From NCBI RefSeq assembly GCF_002266435.3, contig NZ_CP029426.2, positions 1,146,001-1,210,000 of the forward strand: 64,000 bases of DNA. The letters are read 5' to 3'. The position numbers and the translations under genes are program-made. The notes below the pieces were generated by a model. That model searched no databases. It was not told the DNA's origin and was given only the letters and a program-made list of their open reading frames with translations. Positions 37,320 to 45,747 of this stretch are shown one piece after another. This DNA comes from Bradyrhizobium amphicarpaeae. GTDB taxonomy: Bacteria; Pseudomonadota; Alphaproteobacteria; Rhizobiales; Xanthobacteraceae. Every line of letters starts with the position of its first letter. Position 1 is the first letter of the stretch.

Positions 37320-38342
37320 CTACGGGAGTGGCACTTCCTTCAGCATACGTACATACTCTCCAACACCCTTTAGCATCCAAGAATCCTTTGCAAATCTTTC
37401 GGATTCGAGGCGAGGCGCGAGAGCGGTGTTACCCCCGCGTTGCAGCGTCACTAGCCCGGGGTGTTCTGCTGTAAAGCGTCCGATTCGATGCGCGGATGCT
37501 TTCGACGCATTAGCCAGTTCAAACAACCGATCTTCATGCGCAGGCGATACAGCAAGAATGACGTTCCAATCCCCCCACCCTAACCAGTAACGCGCAGCAT
37601 TGCTGCTCTCTTCTGCGGTTAGACCCGGAACAGTGAGTGCTTCAAGGTTTAGGACGATCCCAAGGCTATTCTTGCTTGCTAGCTCGTTTAAGCTTGGAAG
37701 AAGGCCATCGCTGTTGTCCATCGCCGCCCTGACGAGATGCTCCCGGGCTAAGCAGTGAACGAAACCAATTTGAGATATGGGCTTAAAAACTGGAGAGCTG
37801 TCCTTCGGTCCAAAGTCCTTACCGTCCAAGAGTCGCAAGGCGTCACGCCAAAAGACCCCGCCTTGGCCGATGCTAATGATGGAGTCCCCCTCTTTGGCGC
37901 CTACCCGCGTTAAGGGTGAGTATGAATCACATATTCCAAATGCTGTGCCGACCGCTGACAGCCGCGAGGCCTCCCGAAGGTTGCCTCCAACGTAAGGTAT
38001 CTGAGCCGCCGCACAACTTGCCCGTATGCCCTCCAACAGACGCTCAAAGGACTCGGTTGTCCTCTCAGATTCGCATTCTATGGCCGCTAGAAAACCCAGC
38101 GGGACGGCTCCCGCTGCTGCCAAATCCGAGACGTTAATTGTGACGAGGAGCCAGCCCATCCAGAAAGGATCATTGTCTCCTCCAATAGCAGCGGCTGCAG
38201 GAGGCGGCACGGGATCGGTGGTGACCACAAGATGCCCGCCGGAAGTTTGGAGAATGGCACAATCATCTCCAGCGCCTTCCGCAAACCGGGGAATGATCTG
38301 CTTAAGGATTTCTCGCTCGCCTAGGTCGATGAGTTTAGACAT
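37320..38342 (-). CDS. ThiL/PurM (AIR synthase)-like ATP-binding protein
   Basis: 340 residues from the ATG at 38342; a TTG at 38357 would overlap the methyltransferase. The superfamily motifs are preserved: GAGDDCAIL (25-27 Asp pair), VVTTDPV, INVSDLAAAGAVPLGF, YVGGNLRE and a later AAMDNSDGLLPSLNELA. The order and wording are closest to ThiL (thiamine-phosphate kinase), but the ThiL loop after TTD is changed and no thiamine genes are near. It likely phosphorylates or amidates a small molecule with ATP; the substrate is unknown. It lies 7 bases after the methyltransferase stop. Confidence 0.82.
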   Translation of the reverse strand: MSKLIDLGEREILKQIIPRFAEGAGDDCAILQTSGGHLVVTTDPVPPPAAAAIGGDNDPFWMGWLLVTINVSDLAAAGAVPLGFLAAIECESERTTESFERLLEGIRASCAAAQIPYVGGNLREASRLSAVGTAFGICDSYSPLTRVGAKEGDSIISIGQGGVFWRDALRLLDGKDFGPKDSSPVFKPISQIGFVHCLAREHLVRAAMDNSDGLLPSLNELASKNSLGIVLNLEALTVPGLTAEESSNAARYWLGWGDWNVILAVSPAHEDRLFELANASKASAHRIGRFTAEHPGLVTLQRGGNTALAPRLESERFAKDSWMLKGVGEYVRMLKEVPLP

Positions 38343-38349
38343 TCGTTGC

Positions 38350-39498
38350 TCACGCAAAAATGAGGAGGTGCTCCGTTTGTAGGCTGGGGTTCTGTCGGCG
38401 GCCTGTCGAGATTTTACGAGACTGCTTATAAAGTAGCTTGAAGTGACAGCTTTCTACGACCTGCTCAAACTTTTCGTTCATCGGGGTTCGATCACCTGAT
38501 TCACCAAAGACGACCGCACAAGCTCTGCCTCGGTCAAGGACCTCCCGGCATCCTTCAAACACGCGCTTGCATTCGGCAAGGTATTGTTCAGCCGCAACCA
38601 ATCGGTGCCTCTTGCTTCGCGCTCCAATCTCTTTCTGACGCAGTGGTTCGATTTCTACTCCCTGCCACTCTAAAGTTAAACGTTGCGCCTTCACGTAGTC
38701 TGCCACTCCGAAGTACGGGGGCGAGGTGACGATTAGTTGCGCACCATCGATCGGCTTGTTTCCCAGGATGGTCGCAGCATCACCTTCCAAAATTTTCACC
38801 TCGGTAGCAGCCGTCTCGCGACGCTGCGATGCATTTCGATATGTGTCTCGCGCCTCATAAGCCTCGGCAAATCCAATTAGTACCTTTTCGTAGAGATCAA
38901 TCACGTCCCTCTCGTGATTATCTTTAGGAGTCGTGTTGTCACAGACGTAGCCCCAATGACGCGTTTCACGGCATACGGGCAGCAAGATCGATGAAAATGC
39001 AGCTTCGGCAAGAACACGACCGTCCCCTCGCAATTCTGCGATGCTGCTTCGCAATCTCCGCAAGTCGCCAAGTGTCCTTGGCGTATACCATTTTTCGCTC
39101 TGCACAGTTTTAGGAACCGCGTCCCTCTTAGCATTCTGGCGCACGAGGATGCGAATTCGATCTACTAGCTTTCTTATTTGATCAGAGCTCCGCGATAGTG
39201 TCTTCGCGCGAGCCATCAACGCCGAAACGGGATTAAGTTCTACCCCGACGCAAGGGCGGTCGAGGCGCTGAGCTTCCACTGCGGTGGTGCCGGAGCCAAG
39301 AAAAGGATCAAGAACGATTTCGCCCGGTTCAGTCAGTGCGCCGATCAGAACGGCCGGGATCTGAGATGGATAACGGCAGGGATGCCAGTGAAGGCTTGAA
39401 AATGCCGACTGACTGCGGCTTGTGGAGAAGTCCCAATCGACTTCCTCTAGACGCTTCAACCTAGCGCGCAAATCGATTGTTTTCGTTCGTGTCAACAT
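38350..39498 (-). CDS. DNA methyltransferase (N4/N6 amino type)
   Basis: 382 residues. The SAM-binding motif DPFLGSGTTAVEAQRLDRPCVGVELNP (64-90) lies before the catalytic TSPPYFG (258-264). The Ser-Pro-Pro-Tyr form is typical of amino-methyltransferases of the N4-cytosine kind, though N6-adenine is possible. A roughly 165-residue segment between the motifs may be the target-recognition region. No restriction endonuclease is encoded alongside. It overlaps the HD gene by 38 bases and could modify self DNA or, less likely, RNA. Start ATG at 39498. Confidence 0.88.
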   Translation of the reverse strand: MLTRTKTIDLRARLKRLEEVDWDFSTSRSQSAFSSLHWHPCRYPSQIPAVLIGALTEPGEIVLDPFLGSGTTAVEAQRLDRPCVGVELNPVSALMARAKTLSRSSDQIRKLVDRIRILVRQNAKRDAVPKTVQSEKWYTPRTLGDLRRLRSSIAELRGDGRVLAEAAFSSILLPVCRETRHWGYVCDNTTPKDNHERDVIDLYEKVLIGFAEAYEARDTYRNASQRRETAATEVKILEGDAATILGNKPIDGAQLIVTSPPYFGVADYVKAQRLTLEWQGVEIEPLRQKEIGARSKRHRLVAAEQYLAECKRVFEGCREVLDRGRACAVVFGESGDRTPMNEKFEQVVESCHFKLLYKQSRKISTGRRQNPSLQTEHLLIFA

Positions 39499-40702
39499 CT
39501 ACCTTAACCGCCCCGCCCAGCTCTTTAAGCAGAATATTCTGGAATCGCTCTTGGATTGGCTGCGGTGGCCTCTCCGCCTCGTTGGCAAAGCAATAGAACA
39601 CAATGCTCTGCGACGCAGCACCAAAATTCCACCGGTGTCTTGTAGCCGGATCGGTGAACTCTAGTTTTTTCGAAAACGCGGACTTATCAACGAAGGCGTA
39701 TCCGAAAGGCTTTTTGATACCAAATTCGTCCTGCGCCAGCTTCTCCACCAAGCTAATCGCTGCATCGCGCGACGAAAATCCCAGGCTCGCAAGCGACCCA
39801 GGCACTTGCAGCGCGAAGACCTGGGAGGGAAGGCTTTGATGAAAATGTCGCAGCATCAAATCCTTCGTTTTTGGTGCACGCGTTAGCAGATCGAGAAAGT
39901 CTTGATCGCGATTGGCCCAATGTATCTCCGACACGGCGCTTTCATTGAATAGCAGCGAAATCGCCTTGGTAAGGACCGCCTGTGTTGCGACCGTGATGGA
40001 GTCGAACACCAGGATGTCGTAAACTCGCCGACGCGTCTCCGCCCAGGCCTCGACTGACGAAGCGTTACGCTCTGAAAGGAGCATTTTCCCGTCTATCGAA
40101 ACACCGATCTCCCGCGCAATCTGCAGAAACGAAGCCGATTGCGTGCTGAGCCCTAGCGCCCAAGCCATTCTCAGGACGTTGTCAAGGTTGTCGAAGTCCA
40201 ACGCTCCGAACAGCAAAGCGGACGAGGGATGCTCCTTCCGCACGATTTGTAATACCAATTCAAAATCGATCTTGCTGGCGCTGCAGAGCCGCTTGAATCT
40301 CAGTTCCTCTCCCGGCAGTATTTGATGTGCGATGTTCCCGAACAAATTATGTCCGGTTAGTAAATCAGGAAGCGCGGCTTCGTGGTCCCATCCAGCGCGA
40401 TCTTTGAGGTAATATTCAAGCAGGTGAGCAAACGGCGGAGTTGCAGCATCGTGTATCAAAATCGCTGCGGAGAGCGCCCTAACTTCGTCTCGCGCTAGCC
40501 CGTTATGAGGATTGAGGAGCGCTAACCTTAGAACTCCAAGCGTATGCGAAAACCGTCGGACCTCTGATAGTGTCGGTAGAGAGGGTGACGGTGCGTTTAG
40601 CAAACGAACCCCCATGAGACGGCGCACCTCAGGAGCGAGTATTAGACGGTCTAAGAAGCTTGGTGGCTCAAATGCGCCGTAAATGGGATCATGAACTATC
40701 AT
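39461..40702 (-). CDS. HD-superfamily phosphohydrolase
   Basis: 413 residues. The metal site is visible: RRFSHTLGV (His53), LIHDAATPPFAHLLEYY (His84-Asp85, His93), DHEAA (His107) and ALDFDNLDNV (Asp169-174 area). The arrangement resembles dGTPase/SAMHD1-like HD enzymes that hydrolyse nucleotides. The remaining half (SSVEAWAETRRRVYDILVFDSITVATQAV) is helical; the C-terminus is unlike anything I know. In a defence context it could deplete dNTPs or hydrolyse a signal nucleotide. It lies 15 bases after the toroid-like gene and overlaps the methyltransferase by 38. Confidence 0.85.
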   Translation of the reverse strand: MIVHDPIYGAFEPPSFLDRLILAPEVRRLMGVRLLNAPSPSLPTLSEVRRFSHTLGVLRLALLNPHNGLARDEVRALSAAILIHDAATPPFAHLLEYYLKDRAGWDHEAALPDLLTGHNLFGNIAHQILPGEELRFKRLCSASKIDFELVLQIVRKEHPSSALLFGALDFDNLDNVLRMAWALGLSTQSASFLQIAREIGVSIDGKMLLSERNASSVEAWAETRRRVYDILVFDSITVATQAVLTKAISLLFNESAVSEIHWANRDQDFLDLLTRAPKTKDLMLRHFHQSLPSQVFALQVPGSLASLGFSSRDAAISLVEKLAQDEFGIKKPFGYAFVDKSAFSKKLEFTDPATRHRWNFGAASQSIVFYCFANEAERPPQPIQERFQNILLKELGGAVKVDVDTNENNRFAR

Positions 40703-40717
40703 GGTTGCACGCCCGCT

Positions 40718-41740
40718 TCACGATCCAAGCCAAAAGTAAGAATACCAGCGTTTGCGATCGGATCGTGCCGCAAGCAGGTTCTTTGAATGCTCAAGCGCCA
40801 AGGCAACCCAGGCTTGGCTTAGGCTCGTGGCCCTCTCTCTTCCGCCGAAGTAAACGCCTGAATCGATAAACGAGTCAGCCGCTTCATCGGCCAGCTTGAC
40901 CGCCTCTAGATGCTGCCCTTTGTCGCCTGTCAGTCCACTTGCCAAAAGAATGTCAACGGAATCTGCAGGAACGTGCAGGTAGTCGCGACGAGAGATTAGG
41001 CCTTCACCCACCCGATAATCATAATCCCAAAAATCCAGAGTGTCTTGCCCGCGAGTCTCCTGCGTGATCTTGCTCCTCACAATCCACTGTTTGATCCGGG
41101 GGCGTAGGTTCCCCTGGTCCAGAGCTAGACAAAGAGCGCAAAGAGAGAATTTTCTTAGGCCGCTATTCGAAGAGGGGGCTCCCTCTAGACGTTCCTGTAG
41201 AGCGGTCGCCGCTCTTAGCATCTCGGGGGGAATATCGCTCTTCTTTCCGGTCAAGACGTACGCTAGAATTGCAACGCACGTCGCCGTCTCATTCCCCGTT
41301 GCAGCTCTCGTGGACTTGTCGATTTGCCATCCTACCAAAAGCCCATCGGAAAGTATTCTCTCTCGCAGCTCACGGTCCGCTTCGGGGGCTATCGCTTGCA
41401 ATTTGGGATGTTTGGATTGTCGCACGGCCATCAAGAAAAAGGCGCGCCTTGCCGTGAGCGCAAAGTCACGTCCGCCTCTTGTGCCCGGCACGTTCCTGTC
41501 ATTCCAGAGTGAAACGAGATAATCAATTACCGGCGCCGGAATGCGGGGATACCCGTATGCTAGCGAAATGCAGATTACTCCCGCGCAGGTGCCGTACAGG
41601 CCGACTTGGTTTCGATTTTTCTGCCCGATGAATTGCCCCCAGCCCTTGAAGTCGGAGCCGCCTTCAACGGCGCGTTGCTCGTTCAGGAACGAATCCGCTA
41701 GCTTCTTGAGCGCGCTATCGATCTTTGCATCCGTTAGCAT
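40718..41740 (-). CDS. Helical-repeat protein of unknown function, possibly alpha/alpha toroid
   Basis: 340 residues. No catalytic motif is recognised. Repeated helix pairs are seen: GTCAGVICISLAYGYP, ALTARRAFFLMAVRQSKHP, GNETATCVAILAYVLTGKK, KFSLCALCLALDQG and LSQAWVALALEHSKNLL. Such Ala/Leu-rich pairs with aromatic ends suggest an alpha/alpha-toroid like prenyltransferase or terpene-cyclase-type folds, or an ARM-like repeat; this is tentative. The start ATG overlaps the HIT gene by 7 bases with GGAAG upstream. In the operon it may be the scaffold or sensor. Confidence 0.7.
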   Translation of the reverse strand: MLTDAKIDSALKKLADSFLNEQRAVEGGSDFKGWGQFIGQKNRNQVGLYGTCAGVICISLAYGYPRIPAPVIDYLVSLWNDRNVPGTRGGRDFALTARRAFFLMAVRQSKHPKLQAIAPEADRELRERILSDGLLVGWQIDKSTRAATGNETATCVAILAYVLTGKKSDIPPEMLRAATALQERLEGAPSSNSGLRKFSLCALCLALDQGNLRPRIKQWIVRSKITQETRGQDTLDFWDYDYRVGEGLISRRDYLHVPADSVDILLASGLTGDKGQHLEAVKLADEAADSFIDSGVYFGGRERATSLSQAWVALALEHSKNLLAARSDRKRWYSYFWLGS

Positions 41741-42381
41741 TGATCTTCCGAGACGAAGGCGGTCCGCAGTGTATTGGCGATGGAAATAGCGCGTTCACGC
41801 TGCGGCCAAGCTTTCCAGTCAGCTAGATGCGCATTGCCATTTTTCCATGCCACGAGGAACCGGGCGAGCTGTCGAGGAGCATTGAGTGGTGTGGAATGGA
41901 TAAATAGGCGGCTCGAGCTGGGTGATGTTAGAAGATACTCAGGGTGCAGTGCAGCAAAGGCCAGTGCGCCGTCCAACGTCGAAAACTCGGCGGTGTTGGC
42001 AAAGTACGAACTGGCGAGGGACGAAACATCCTCACTACCTGGAAACACCAGGAAGTGCGCATGGAAGCAATGATGGTCATGCTCACCGGCCGCACAAACC
42101 GCCATGCGGCCATGTTCCGTGACGAGACAGTTGCCGTACATTGCAGACAGCCTGGTTCGGACCGCACCTAGGAATGAATCTCGCTCCGCTCGCAAATTCG
42201 GAGCTAAGTCTGCCATCGATCTGGAGTGCGCTTTTGCTGCAACAACGCAATAGCCATCTACTACCGGTCCAAGCCCAGCGAGCGCATAGAAATTCTGCGA
42301 TTCGTGAAACACCAGCTCAGACGAGGGGGAGCATAGAAAGCAAAACCCCTCCGGTGTGTCTTCTCCCGCTGCCGTGTCCAA
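41734..42381 (-). CDS. HIT-domain-like nucleotide-binding protein
   Basis: 215 residues. The HIT fold is suggested by GFCFLCSPSSELVFHESQNFYALAGLGPVVDGYCVVAAKAHSRSMADL (Cys14 and Cys17, zinc-like) and HDHHCFHAHFLVFP (His104, His107, His109). The latter resembles the His-x-His-x-His catalytic motif of HIT hydrolases and transferases. The start is a TTG at 42381; an in-frame stop lies 18 bases further upstream, so no ATG is possible. It is the first gene of the operon. Substrate could be a nucleoside phosphoramidate or a dinucleotide. Confidence 0.72.
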   Translation of the reverse strand: MDTAAGEDTPEGFCFLCSPSSELVFHESQNFYALAGLGPVVDGYCVVAAKAHSRSMADLAPNLRAERDSFLGAVRTRLSAMYGNCLVTEHGRMAVCAAGEHDHHCFHAHFLVFPGSEDVSSLASSYFANTAEFSTLDGALAFAALHPEYLLTSPSSSRLFIHSTPLNAPRQLARFLVAWKNGNAHLADWKAWPQRERAISIANTLRTAFVSEDQC

Positions 42382-42675
42382 CTGCTTACCCGCGCCGACT
42401 CAAGGTTACATTTTAGACGTATCCAGCAAGTCGCAATACCGCTAGTTGTCAAATCCAAACTTCGACACTTCCTCTCACAACAGGCCTGATCCACCGAAGC
42501 GGAGGTAAATTCCGTAGCGTCGCCAACCGGCCGGCCGCTGATGGCCCCGATGAATTACCGACTCGCGCCTCGGAGGTGGCCTGGAATGACGGGGAGTATG
42601 GGTGCACCGCCCTTGAGCCCCACCCCGATTCGTGCCACCTCCGCCCCATCCAGACCCCTCATTTCCGAGCCCTAG
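42382..42675. promoter_or_regulatory. Divergent region between the accessory operon and purD
   Basis: 294 bases must carry the promoter of the HIT-led operon and the purD promoter. The purD side is GC-rich like the chromosome, the HIT side AT-richer, so the junction of acquired and resident DNA probably lies here near 42470. No tRNA or clear attachment repeat was seen. Confidence 0.45.
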
Positions 42676-43959
42676 ATGCACATTCTCCTCCTCGGTTCCG
42701 GCGGCCGCGAACATGCTCTCGCGTGGAAGATCGCAGCCTCCCCCCTGGTGACCAAATTCTGGTGCGCGCCCGGCAATGCCGGGATCGCGAAGGAGGCGGA
42801 ATGCGTGGCGCTGGATGTCGCCGACCATGCGGCGGTGATCGACTTCTGCAAGGCCAACAAGGTCGAGCTGGTCGTGGTCGGGCCGGAGACGCCGCTGGCG
42901 GCCGGCATCGTCGATGATCTCACGGCCGCTGGCATCAAGGCGTTCGGGCCGAACAAGATTCCGGCGCAGCTCGAAAGCTCCAAGGGGTTCACCAAGGCGC
43001 TCTGCACCGAGTTCGGCATTCCCACCGGCGCCTATCAGCGCTTCACCAACGCCGATGACGCGCGGGCCTATGTGCAGAGCCAGGGCGCGCCGATCGTGGT
43101 GAAGGCCGATGGGCTCGCCGCCGGCAAGGGCGTCGTCGTCGCCAAGACCGTGCGCGAGGCCGAGGACGCCATCGCCATGATGTTCGAGGGCGCGTTCGGC
43201 GAGGCCGGCGCGGAGGTCGTGATCGAGGAGTTTCTGCCGGGCCGCGAGATCAGCTTCTTTGCGCTGTGCGACGGCGAGACCGCCATTCCGCTGGCCTCCG
43301 CGCAGGACCACAAGCGCGTGTTCGACCACGATGTCGGCCCCAACACCGGCGGCATGGGCGCCTATTCGCCGACGCCGCTGGTGACGCCTGCTATCCACGA
43401 CGCGATCATGGCGAAGATCATTTTGCCGACCGTCGCCGGCATGAGGAGCCGCGGCACGCCGTTCCGCGGCATCCTCTACGCCGGGATCATGCTGACGACG
43501 CAGGGCCCGAAACTGTTCGAGTTCAACGTCCGCTTCGGCGATCCCGAATGCCAGGTGCTGATGCTGCGCATGATGAGCGACATCGTGCCGGCGCTGCTCG
43601 CCGCCTGCGACGGCCAGCTGAAGAATTTCGACCTGCGCTGGCACAAGGAAAGCGCGCTCACCGTGGTGATGGCCGCACAAGGCTATCCCGGCGACTACCA
43701 GAAGGGCACGCGGATCGAAGGGCTCGATGACGCGGCGAAAATCGACAAGGTCGAGATCTTCCACGCCGGCACGGTGGCGAAGGACGGCGCGATCCTCGCC
43801 AATGGCGGCCGCGTGCTCAATGTCTGCGCGCTGGGCGCCGATGTGACGGAGGCGCAGGCCCGCGCCTACCAGGCCGTCGACCGCATCCGCTGGCCGGAAG
43901 GTTTCTGCCGCCGCGACATCGGCTGGCAGGCGGTGGAGGCGGAGAAGGCCAAAGGCTAA
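42676..43959 (+). CDS. purD: Phosphoribosylamine-glycine ligase
   Basis: This 427-residue ATP-grasp enzyme joins phosphoribosylamine and glycine in purine synthesis. The N-terminus [19 protein letters not shown] is the family start; [53 protein letters not shown] and [15 protein letters not shown] follow. Length is typical. It stands alone, divergent from the accessory operon. Confidence 0.97.
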   Translation: MHILLLGSGGREHALAWKIAASPLVTKFWCAPGNAGIAKEAECVALDVADHAAVIDFCKANKVELVVVGPETPLAAGIVDDLTAAGIKAFGPNKIPAQLESSKGFTKALCTEFGIPTGAYQRFTNADDARAYVQSQGAPIVVKADGLAAGKGVVVAKTVREAEDAIAMMFEGAFGEAGAEVVIEEFLPGREISFFALCDGETAIPLASAQDHKRVFDHDVGPNTGGMGAYSPTPLVTPAIHDAIMAKIILPTVAGMRSRGTPFRGILYAGIMLTTQGPKLFEFNVRFGDPECQVLMLRMMSDIVPALLAACDGQLKNFDLRWHKESALTVVMAAQGYPGDYQKGTRIEGLDDAAKIDKVEIFHAGTVAKDGAILANGGRVLNVCALGADVTEAQARAYQAVDRIRWPEGFCRRDIGWQAVEAEKAKG

Positions 43960-44181
43960 TCGAGGGCTAGGCGAGAGCCGGCCGAGGGCGCGTCGAGAGC
44001 TCGTTCGGCGCAAATGGCGCCACCGGATCGCCACATCCGGACGCCAAAATGTGCAATTGGTATCTGGGGTTATTGGCCCCGATGATGATACCGGTACTGT
44101 GCATGGGGTTGTTTTCGCACTTTTGGGTGTCGGGGACCGGCCCGATGAACCCGACAAGGATGCAAGACAAGGATGCAAGAG
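43960..44181. promoter_or_regulatory. Intergenic leader with tandem 13-bp repeat carrying the RBS
   Basis: ACAAGGATGCAAG is perfectly repeated at 44154-44166 and 44167-44179 just before the dehalogenase-type gene. Each copy contains AAGGA and an ATG. The second AAGGA is eight bases from the ATG at 44182. The rest of the gap (213 bases) shows no gene. Confidence 0.7.
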
Positions 44182-45084
44182 ATGTCCGACCTCGCCGACC
44201 TCTATCCGGGCTTTGCCTCCGAATGGATCGATACCTCGTTCGGCCGCATCTTCGCCCGCGTCGGCGGCAAGGGACCGCCGCTGCTGCTGCTGCACGGCTT
44301 CTCCGAGACCAACGTGATGTGGCATCGCGTGGCGCCTGAGCTGGCGGAGGCCTTCACGCTGATCATCGCCGACCTGCCGGGCTATGGCTGGTCCGACATG
44401 CCCGAGAGCGATGCGCTGCACATCCCCTACAGCAAGCGCACCATGGCCAAGGCGATGGTGGAAGCGATGGAGCGGCTCGGCCACGTCCACTTCGCGCTCG
44501 CCGGCCACGACCGCGGCGGCCGCGTCTCGTACCGGCTGGCGCTCGACCATCCCGGCCGGCTGTCGAAGCTCGCAGTGCTCGATATCCTGCCGACCTATAA
44601 TTACTGGGAGCGGATGAACCGCGCCTACGCGCTGAAGATCTGGCACTGGACCTTCCTGGCGCAGCCCGCGCCGCTGCCGGAGACGCTGATCGCAGGCCAG
44701 GGCGAATTCTTCCTGCGCTTCAAGATGGCGAGCCAGACCAAGTCGAAGACGCTCGATGCCATCGACCCGCGCGCGCTCGAACACTACCTCGCCCCGTTCC
44801 GCGACCCCGCCCGCATCCATGCGATGTGCGAGGATTACCGCGCCGGCGCCTATTTCGACTACGATCTCGACAAGGCCGATGTCGAAGCCGGCAAGAAGAT
44901 CACGGTGCCGATGCTGGCGCTGTGGGGCAATGCCGGCATCGCCCAGGCCGCAGCGACCCCGCTCGATGTCTGGAAGCAGTGGGCCACCAACGTGGAGGGC
45001 ATGCCGGTGGATTCGGGGCACTTCCTCACCGAGGAGAATCCGGACGCGACCGCGAAGGCGCTGCGGGCGTTTTTCTGCTCGTAG
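44182..45084 (+). CDS. Fluoroacetate/haloacetate dehalogenase-type alpha/beta hydrolase
   Basis: From ATG 44182 the protein has 300 residues. In this numbering Asp110 (GHDRGGR nucleophile), Arg111, Arg114, Asp134, His155, Trp156, Tyr219 and His280 fall exactly where the characterised Rhodopseudomonas palustris fluoroacetate dehalogenase has them. They comprise the catalytic triad, the carboxylate-binding arginines and the halide pocket. Defluorination of fluoroacetate or dehalogenation of chloroacetate in the cytosol is therefore likely. AAGGA lies eight bases upstream of 44182; the ATG at 44173 is inside the duplicated 13-mer. The stop codon lies inside a palindromic repeat. Confidence 0.9.
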   Translation: MSDLADLYPGFASEWIDTSFGRIFARVGGKGPPLLLLHGFSETNVMWHRVAPELAEAFTLIIADLPGYGWSDMPESDALHIPYSKRTMAKAMVEAMERLGHVHFALAGHDRGGRVSYRLALDHPGRLSKLAVLDILPTYNYWERMNRAYALKIWHWTFLAQPAPLPETLIAGQGEFFLRFKMASQTKSKTLDAIDPRALEHYLAPFRDPARIHAMCEDYRAGAYFDYDLDKADVEAGKKITVPMLALWGNAGIAQAAATPLDVWKQWATNVEGMPVDSGHFLTEENPDATAKALRAFFCS

Positions 45085-45157
45085 CCCGGGTGAGCGCAGC
45101 GACACCCGGGACATCTTTCGCGGCGATCTCGGATGTCGCTGCGCTCATCCGGGCTAC
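45081..45157. repeat. GTAGCCCGGGTGAGCGCAGCG palindromic element, copy 2
   Basis: GTAGCCCGGGTGAGCGCAGCGACA at the left is inverted as TGTCGCTGCGCTCATCCGGGCTACG at the right around GGGACATCTTTCGCGGCGATCTCG. It supplies the stop codon TAG of the dehalogenase-type gene. Confidence 0.85.
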
Positions 45158-45168
45158 GCAGCTCCGAC

Positions 45169-45627
45169 CTACCTCCGCTCCCGAAAGAACTCCCTGAGCA
45201 GCCGCGCCGCCTCGCTCTCGCCGACCCCGGAATAAACGTCCGGCGCGTGGTGGCAGGTCGGCGCGGCGAAGAACCGCACGCCCGACTCGACCGCGCCGCC
45301 CTTGGGGTCGGCGGCGCCGTAATAGAGCCGCCTGACCCTCGCAAACGAGATCGCGCCCGCGCACATGGTGCAGGGCTCCAGCGTCACGTAGAGGTCGCAG
45401 TCGACCAGGCGCTCGCTGCCGACCTTTTTCGCCGCCTTGCGCAGCGCGACGATCTCGGCATGGCCGGTGGGGTCGCGGTCGGTCAGCGTCCGGTTGGCGG
45501 CGGTGGCAATGACCTCGTCATTGCGGACCACCACGCATCCGATCGGAACTTCGCCCGCTTTTCCGGCATTTTCAGCCGCCAGAAGCGCCAAATCCATGAA
45601 AGAGGGGGCTTTCAAGCCTCGTATCAT
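45169..45627 (-). CDS. tadA: tRNA adenosine(34) deaminase / nucleoside deaminase
   Basis: 152 residues from ATG 45627 (an ATG at 45597 is the other candidate). This zinc deaminase converts A34 of tRNA-Arg to inosine. GHAEIVALRKA holds the first zinc ligand and catalytic Glu, TLEPCTMCAGAI the two Cys ligands, and VRRLYYGAADPKGGAVES is typical of TadA. A longer frame to 45711 adds non-conserved residues. It is divergent from the pseudouridine synthase gene. Confidence 0.93.
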   Translation of the reverse strand: MIRGLKAPSFMDLALLAAENAGKAGEVPIGCVVVRNDEVIATAANRTLTDRDPTGHAEIVALRKAAKKVGSERLVDCDLYVTLEPCTMCAGAISFARVRRLYYGAADPKGGAVESGVRFFAAPTCHHAPDVYSGVGESEAARLLREFFRERR

Positions 45628-45747
45628 CGCCAGAAACCTGCTAGTAGCTGCGCCTTCAGCAGAAGTGCTTAACCGAATTGCCTGGGCATGCGGCTCCAAA
45701 CGAGCGCGCACAATGCTTAACGGCCACCCCCTCGAGTGAGATCATTC

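Noticed and set aside
38350..39498. Calling the methyltransferase part of a restriction-modification system
   Set aside because: No endonuclease gene of any recognised type is within the operon or next to it.
36326..42381. Calling the operon CBASS
   Set aside because: The patatin resembles CapV but there is no CD-NTase, Cap2 or Cap3 gene, so the name is not supported.
43967..44170. 67-codon minus-strand frame between purD and the dehalogenase-type gene
   Set aside because: No ribosome-binding site, no domain-like pattern, and it runs across the tandem RBS repeat.
42475..45114. 879-codon minus-strand frame
   Set aside because: Antisense to purD and the dehalogenase-type gene, both with full motifs.
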